The notes under the pieces are model-generated. The model saw only the letters and a list, made by a program, of their open reading frames with translations. It did not search any database and was not told the origin of the DNA. A stretch of DNA of 33,024 nucleotides from Prevotellaceae bacterium (GTDB lineage Bacteria > Bacteroidota > Bacteroidia > Bacteroidales > Bacteroidaceae), in assembly GCA_030531085.1 (NCBI GenBank), contig JAUNOM010000028.1, positions 1 through 33,024 of the forward strand. The letters run 5' to 3'. A program made the position numbers and the translations under genes. Positions 29,613 through 33,024 of this stretch are shown in pieces. Numbering within the stretch: the stretch's first letter is position 1; every line of letters begins with the position of its first letter.

Positions 29613-29620
29613 CAAAGTTA
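29613..29620 (-). promoter_or_regulatory. promoter element of ddl
   Basis: TAACTTTG on the minus strand (29620-29613) lies 51 bases upstream of the ddl ATG and ends just after the stop of the MarR-GNAT gene. No TTG is found at the expected distance. Confidence 0.5.
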
Positions 29621-29625
29621 CAAAA

Positions 29626-30645
29626 TTATTTTGTATTGCTGTCACTTTTCCGGAAGTTTTTATTGTGTGTCATGTTAATTTGCCGCTCCAGAGCCGTCAA
29701 GAAAAGCTCCATCTGGATGTCACCACGCACGTATGACGGATGATATTCCGCGAGTTCGCGGAATCCTAACTTCCTGTATGTGTGGATGGCAGGCTTGAGC
29801 AGCGTGTTGCTTTCAAGGAAAATGCCGCCTGCTCCGAGAGACCTTGCCTTGTCCACCACCGCTTTGCACAGCAGATAGCCTATGCCCTTGCCGCGCGCGT
29901 CGGGGCTTACGGCCAGTTTGGCCAGCTCATAGTCATATCTCGGATGGTTCATCCTGCAGAGGGCGCATACACCGACTGGCGTGTTGCGGTATAGGGCTAC
30001 AAATATGTATCCGCCCTTGTCGATGATGCTTTCCTGCGGATTGTCGATACATTCTATGTCATGTTCCTCCAGTGTCCAGTGCTGTGTGATCCATTGTTCG
30101 TTCAGTGAACGGAACACATCCTTGTGACATGACGCGTACGGAACAATCCGCACTTCCTGCCTTTCCCGTGCCTTGCGGGCTTCCCTGACCCGTTCCAGAA
30201 GGCTTTTCTTGGACAGTTGCTCTTCCCATTCCTCTATGGCTTTCCACAGATTGTGTCTGGTTGTGTATGACACCTCATCAACCGCCACCGCCACATCCTT
30301 GCAGGTGTCTGCCAGTATGCCGCATATCCTCCTGCCTTGCGGTGTGAGGACGATGGTGGTGCGCCGCCTGTCCGTTTGGTCTGCTGCCTCCCTGATTAGT
30401 CGTTCCTTTACCATCTCCTTTACAATGTTACTCACTGAGGGGTGGGTCTGCCCTATCTCCCTTGCTATTCCTGTAATGGTCTTTGCCTCACCCTCGGACA
30501 ATGAGTAGAGTACAGGAAACCATTTCGGCTTTATGTCCAACCCATATAGATGGTAGATCTCTGCTGCGTCGTTCGTGATTAGGTCTGTAAGCATCCGCAG
30601 TCTGCTGCCTATCGCCATTGTACCTGTCTTGTCGAAGAAGTCCAT
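29626..30645 (-). CDS. MarR-type regulator fused to a GNAT acetyltransferase
   Basis: 339 residues in two parts. Residues 1-160 form a MarR winged helix: A-K-T-I-T-G-I-A-R-E-I-G-Q-T-H-P-S-V-S-N-I-V-K for the recognition helix, then D-R-R-R-T-T-I-V-L-T-P-Q-G for the wing. Residues 165-325 are a GNAT domain with the acetyl-CoA loop D-A-R-G-K-G-I-G-Y-L-L near 250 and Y-R-K-L-G-F-R-E at the end. Such fusions occur in several phyla; acetylation may be coupled to gene control, but ligand and substrate are unknown. The gene is not obviously cotranscribed with its neighbours. Confidence 0.92.
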   Translation of the reverse strand: MDFFDKTGTMAIGSRLRMLTDLITNDAAEIYHLYGLDIKPKWFPVLYSLSEGEAKTITGIAREIGQTHPSVSNIVKEMVKERLIREAADQTDRRRTTIVLTPQGRRICGILADTCKDVAVAVDEVSYTTRHNLWKAIEEWEEQLSKKSLLERVREARKARERQEVRIVPYASCHKDVFRSLNEQWITQHWTLEEHDIECIDNPQESIIDKGGYIFVALYRNTPVGVCALCRMNHPRYDYELAKLAVSPDARGKGIGYLLCKAVVDKARSLGAGGIFLESNTLLKPAIHTYRKLGFRELAEYHPSYVRGDIQMELFLTALERQINMTHNKNFRKSDSNTK

Positions 30646-30990
30646 GAATGTGCTTTTATTGTTGTTAAATACGTAATCGGTTACAAAATTGCATATTTTC
30701 TTTTAAATGACAAAGTGAATTGTATGTTATGTTGTATGAAAAAATTCTTAACTATATATTTGAATGGGCAAAGGGTAGCATTAAAAAATATCCCCGCATC
30801 TTCGTTCGAAGTGCGGGGATTGTTGATGTCTATCCGAGGTAGTTAATTTAGGTTGTAGAAGTTAATTCTTTTTTCTTTTCGTTGTGTGTTATATAAATTT
30901 GTCGTTCCATTTACATATCATTTTAAATGTGCTTTTTCACTATCATGCGCATCTAACCTTGGAATTGTATTATTCCGTCAATGGCAAGTT
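30646..30990. other. AT-rich intergenic region
   Basis: Apart from the terminator hairpin at 30790-30820 nothing is recognised: no gene, no complete promoter and no repeat. GC content falls sharply here, and this marks the left edge of the AT-rich segment that runs to the window end. Confidence 0.6.
30780..30820 (-). terminator. intrinsic terminator of the HNH gene operon
   Basis: Nine pairs (30790-30798 with 30812-30820) plus an inner five-pair CTTCG/CGAAG stem form a strong hairpin. On the minus strand it is followed by a run of T. It lies about 170 bases after the HNH gene stop. Confidence 0.85.
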
Positions 30991-31989
30991 CTAATCTGGT
31001 TTTAATTCTCCATTTAGGATAGAAATAAATAAATCTTCTGGTTCATCACCAATGTCGTAAACACCCATATTCTCATGATAGAATATAGCATCTTTAAATG
31101 TTATTCTCGTTATTGCATGAGTTTTCCAGCCAATACTGACATTGCACATAACCCATAAGTTATCAGAATTTGTTATACCAAACTTTAAGACTGTAGACTC
31201 TCCGTAATTATTCTTACTGAAAACCTTACCCTCTTTCAAATTGGAAAGGTAAGTTTCAAGTGGCTTGTCCGTAGCTTGTTGTGGACAACAAGGAAATTCT
31301 ACTGGGTTTTTCCAGTTTAATTGTATTGCATTAGATGTAATGGATTTTGTTTCTTGTGGAACGAATACAGGTTCTTCTATAGGCTTAGACTGTTGATTTT
31401 GTATTGTATAATATGATACATCGGCTGTCTTCCGCTCTTGGAATATCCATTCTCCAAGACTTCCGCCTTGTGGCTTTGGATGCTCTTTAGCCCAAAGCGT
31501 CAACCGCATCAGTGACGCATTGGCTTCTTCTGGGGAAACAGCTCGCATCCAAGTGAAATTAGAATCTATATCTTCATGTCCTCGCAAAACGGATGGATTT
31601 GCGAGAAAAACTTCTATACTGCCACAAATGTTCTCTATTTTAGCACGAGTAATCGGATTGTTCAATGCATTTTCCAACCGCGTCACCCAGCGCAGGTTTT
31701 CAGGTCTGTTGTTGCGTCGGTTTGTGTCGATATGGTCAACGACGTGTTGTTCTGTTGGTGGATTACCATGAAAAGCAACAGCTACAATCCTGTGAACTCT
31801 CTGACCAGCAATCTCCATATAGCCAGTCTTATCGTTTGGCTTTCCAAAAGTCCAAACATTATCATCTTTACGAATACGTTTTCCTTCACGTGCATGACGC
31901 ATTACTGCCCCATTGTCGCGAACCGAATAATATTCTTCTTTGTAGATGCAGTCTTTTTCTTCATGGAAAAAATCATTGACACTTACCAT
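30991..31989 (-). CDS. HNH endonuclease with an unassigned C-terminal region
   Basis: 332 residues. Residues 20-60 are a short beta-rich region (Y-Y-S-V-R-D-N-G-A-V-M) as found before HNH domains of phage or homing type. The HNH core is H66-R-I-V-A-V-A-F-H, then V-V-D-H86-I-D-T-N-R-R-N94-N and R-P-E-N98-L-R-W-V, so the His-Asn-Asn set is intact. Residues 130-332 are unassigned, with G-E-W-I-F-Q-E-R-K and V-E-F-P-C-C-P-Q as notable words. It starts three bases after the lipoprotein gene's stop, so the genes are cotranscribed. AT-rich relative to the core; transfer is likely. Confidence 0.85.
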   Translation of the reverse strand: MVSVNDFFHEEKDCIYKEEYYSVRDNGAVMRHAREGKRIRKDDNVWTFGKPNDKTGYMEIAGQRVHRIVAVAFHGNPPTEQHVVDHIDTNRRNNRPENLRWVTRLENALNNPITRAKIENICGSIEVFLANPSVLRGHEDIDSNFTWMRAVSPEEANASLMRLTLWAKEHPKPQGGSLGEWIFQERKTADVSYYTIQNQQSKPIEEPVFVPQETKSITSNAIQLNWKNPVEFPCCPQQATDKPLETYLSNLKEGKVFSKNNYGESTVLKFGITNSDNLWVMCNVSIGWKTHAITRITFKDAIFYHENMGVYDIGDEPEDLFISILNGELKPD

Positions 31990-31992
31990 CTC

Positions 31993-32613
31993 TTACTCCT
32001 TTTCTTCTTCAATCTGTTCTTGAAATTGTGCAATAGCTTCCTGTACTTGATTATATGCCTCTGCTTTCATTGAGTATGTAACTTCTTTAAAGTTCTTGTC
32101 AAAAAAGAAAATTGCATTACCGATTAAAGTGTTACCGGCATTATTGTCTGCACGGTAGTTATGGATAGCCTTGTAACCAATGAACTTACGATCACCTTGT
32201 AGCAAGGATATGACTTTCTCGTATTGCTTTTGGCCTTTTGTCTTTATTTTCTTTATCTTTGCATTTGCGTCATTATAATCTGCTTTTGCCTCTTGATATT
32301 CGTTTCTTCCAAATGCTGTCTGATAAGGACCACTCCATATTGACATGGATGACCTTGCTTGTTTCAACTCTTTCTCTAAGTCCTCGTATTCAGAACTCAA
32401 TTTTTCTAATTCTGCTAATTCATCAAATAAAACGGGGTCATCGTATGGAGCGAATGCGCTGTCCACCTTTGTTTCAATAGGATTGTAGGTATCTGGCTTA
32501 TAAAGAGACTTTCTCAAACTTTCTTTTATTAAAGTCTCTGCCTTTTGTTCCTGTGATTGTCTACACGCAACTATTACAACAGTTAGTAACGCAAAAAATA
32601 AAATATTTCTCAT
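31993..32613 (-). CDS. lipoprotein of unknown function with coiled coil
   Basis: 206 residues. The signal peptide ends in V-I-V-A-C with the acylated cysteine at residue 17. A long charged helix with coiled-coil character runs from about 65 to 130 (S-S-E-Y-E-D-L-E-K-E-L-K-Q, then Y-N-D-A-N-A-K-I-K-K-I-K). A short beta section follows (K-F-I-G-Y-K-A-I-H-N-Y-R, A-I-F-F-F-D-K-N-F-K-E), and the end is very acidic. I do not recognise a family beyond similar Bacteroidales hypothetical proteins. It lies between the partial gene and the HNH gene in one minus-strand unit. Confidence 0.75.
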   Translation of the reverse strand: MRNILFFALLTVVIVACRQSQEQKAETLIKESLRKSLYKPDTYNPIETKVDSAFAPYDDPVLFDELAELEKLSSEYEDLEKELKQARSSMSIWSGPYQTAFGRNEYQEAKADYNDANAKIKKIKTKGQKQYEKVISLLQGDRKFIGYKAIHNYRADNNAGNTLIGNAIFFFDKNFKEVTYSMKAEAYNQVQEAIAQFQEQIEEEKE

Positions 32614-32624
32614 AGCCTTTTACT

Positions 32625-33024
32625 TTATAGGTCGTCCATTTCATCTTGCATCTTCTTATAGAAGTTAACCATATCTTTGTAGTCTACATGAAGAAAGAAC
32701 GTATTTTGTGAAGTATATCCCGTGGAGACAATAAACAAATCTATAGTACCGTTCTCAACTGAATATGAATGCTGAACGAATTTCTGCAGATGGTCATCTT
32801 CTACTTCATTTGATTGCTTGCTCTCAGTTCCATACTTCGCATCCAATTTACTTTCCATCTTGCTCATCAGTTGTTCTATCAAATCCTTTCCATATCTGCT
32901 AATAACGGCTTTCGCACGATAAACATCTTTCGTTCGGGGATTATACCAAACAATGATTTGGGCATCCTCGCCAGAAAAAGTTCCTTCATATATTCTTATT
33001 CCTATAGGTTGTTGTTTGGATTGT
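32625..33024 (-). CDS. hypothetical protein, incomplete at the window edge
   Basis: The frame is open from the right edge of the window to the stop at 32627-32625, at least 132 residues; the start lies outside. A TTG at 32882 is only an internal codon. Readable text includes I-Y-E-G-T-F-S-G-E-D-A-Q-I-I-V-W-Y-N-P-R-T near the edge, a central K/E/S-rich linker and the end F-Y-K-K-M-Q-D-E-M-D-D-L. No family is recognised. It stops 11 bases before the lipoprotein gene, so it probably belongs to the same operon. Confidence 0.7.
   Translation of the reverse strand, partial: QSKQQPIGIRIYEGTFSGEDAQIIVWYNPRTKDVYRAKAVISRYGKDLIEQLMSKMESKLDAKYGTESKQSNEVEDDHLQKFVQHSYSVENGTIDLFIVSTGYTSQNTFFLHVDYKDMVNFYKKMQDEMDDL

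Noticed and set aside
30801-30812. T-loop-like GTTCGAA as a sign of a tRNA gene
   Set aside because: It is the inner stem-loop of the HNH operon terminator; no other tRNA arms are present.

Overview
The window is a piece of a Bacteroidales chromosome, most likely Prevotella-like. Several intergenic regions carry the Bacteroidota-type promoter, a TTG about 20 bases upstream of TAnnTTTG, and starts lack clear Shine-Dalgarno sequences. The gene set also fits: lpxH, a DUF59 protein, radC, an efp/rpmH pair, a dut - TPR - DUF4292 - EnvC-like cluster, a FadL-type porin, a large beta-barrel receptor of the carboxypeptidase-regulatory type, PspC proteins and a NigD-like lipoprotein. Most of the window is ordinary, fairly GC-rich core genome. 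Two stretches (about 20.7-25.5 kb and 30.6-33.0 kb) are more AT-rich and look accessory.

Layout. 1-1137: a possible tRNA 3' end with a terminator, then two GNAT acetyltransferases. 4052-1119 (minus): GT2 glycosyltransferase, radC, DUF59 protein and lpxH in one tight operon. 4159-5231: efp and, divergently, rpmH (too short for most ORF lists) with a clear promoter and terminator. 5232-5858: intergenic DNA with dispersed repeat motifs, ending in the promoter of an AraC-type regulator (5859-6659). 6660-7036: a striking G/T-rich to A/C-rich low-complexity repeat. 7037-12130: dut, TPR protein, DUF4292 lipoprotein, EnvC-like protein and a VOC protein. 12226-14816 (minus): a secreted Trp/Tyr/Asp-rich protein and a FadL-type porin. 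15000-15878: prmA. 20666-15958 (minus): PadR regulator, large PspC protein, small PspC protein and a large outer-membrane barrel, headed by a consensus promoter. 22139-21666 (minus): ndk.

The accessory hot spot around ndk is the most interesting part. It holds an intact DUF1016/PDDEXK (YhcG-type) nuclease gene (22478-23644). On the far side of ndk lies a previously hidden 70-codon remnant of a second DUF1016 gene on the minus strand (21281-21490). Both carry perfect DNA palindromes at the same place, the linker between the DUF1016 N-terminal domain and the nuclease domain: two in the intact gene, one of different sequence in the remnant. This looks like a family of in-frame, protein-coding palindromic elements. 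Next to the intact gene is a higBA-type toxin-antitoxin pair whose toxin is split by a TGA codon while the antitoxin is intact. Two duplicated segments, including a strong promoter, bracket these genes. A small HTH gene and a likely promoter-to-terminator small RNA follow.

The right part (26618-30645, minus) returns to core-like genes: MarR-GNAT fusion, ddl, acyltransferase, NigD-like lipoprotein and pectinesterase. The last 2 kb (AT-rich, minus) hold an incomplete gene, a lipoprotein and an HNH endonuclease with an unassigned C-terminal half, ending in a strong terminator.

All assignments come from reading the sequence and from remembered family motifs; no searches were run.
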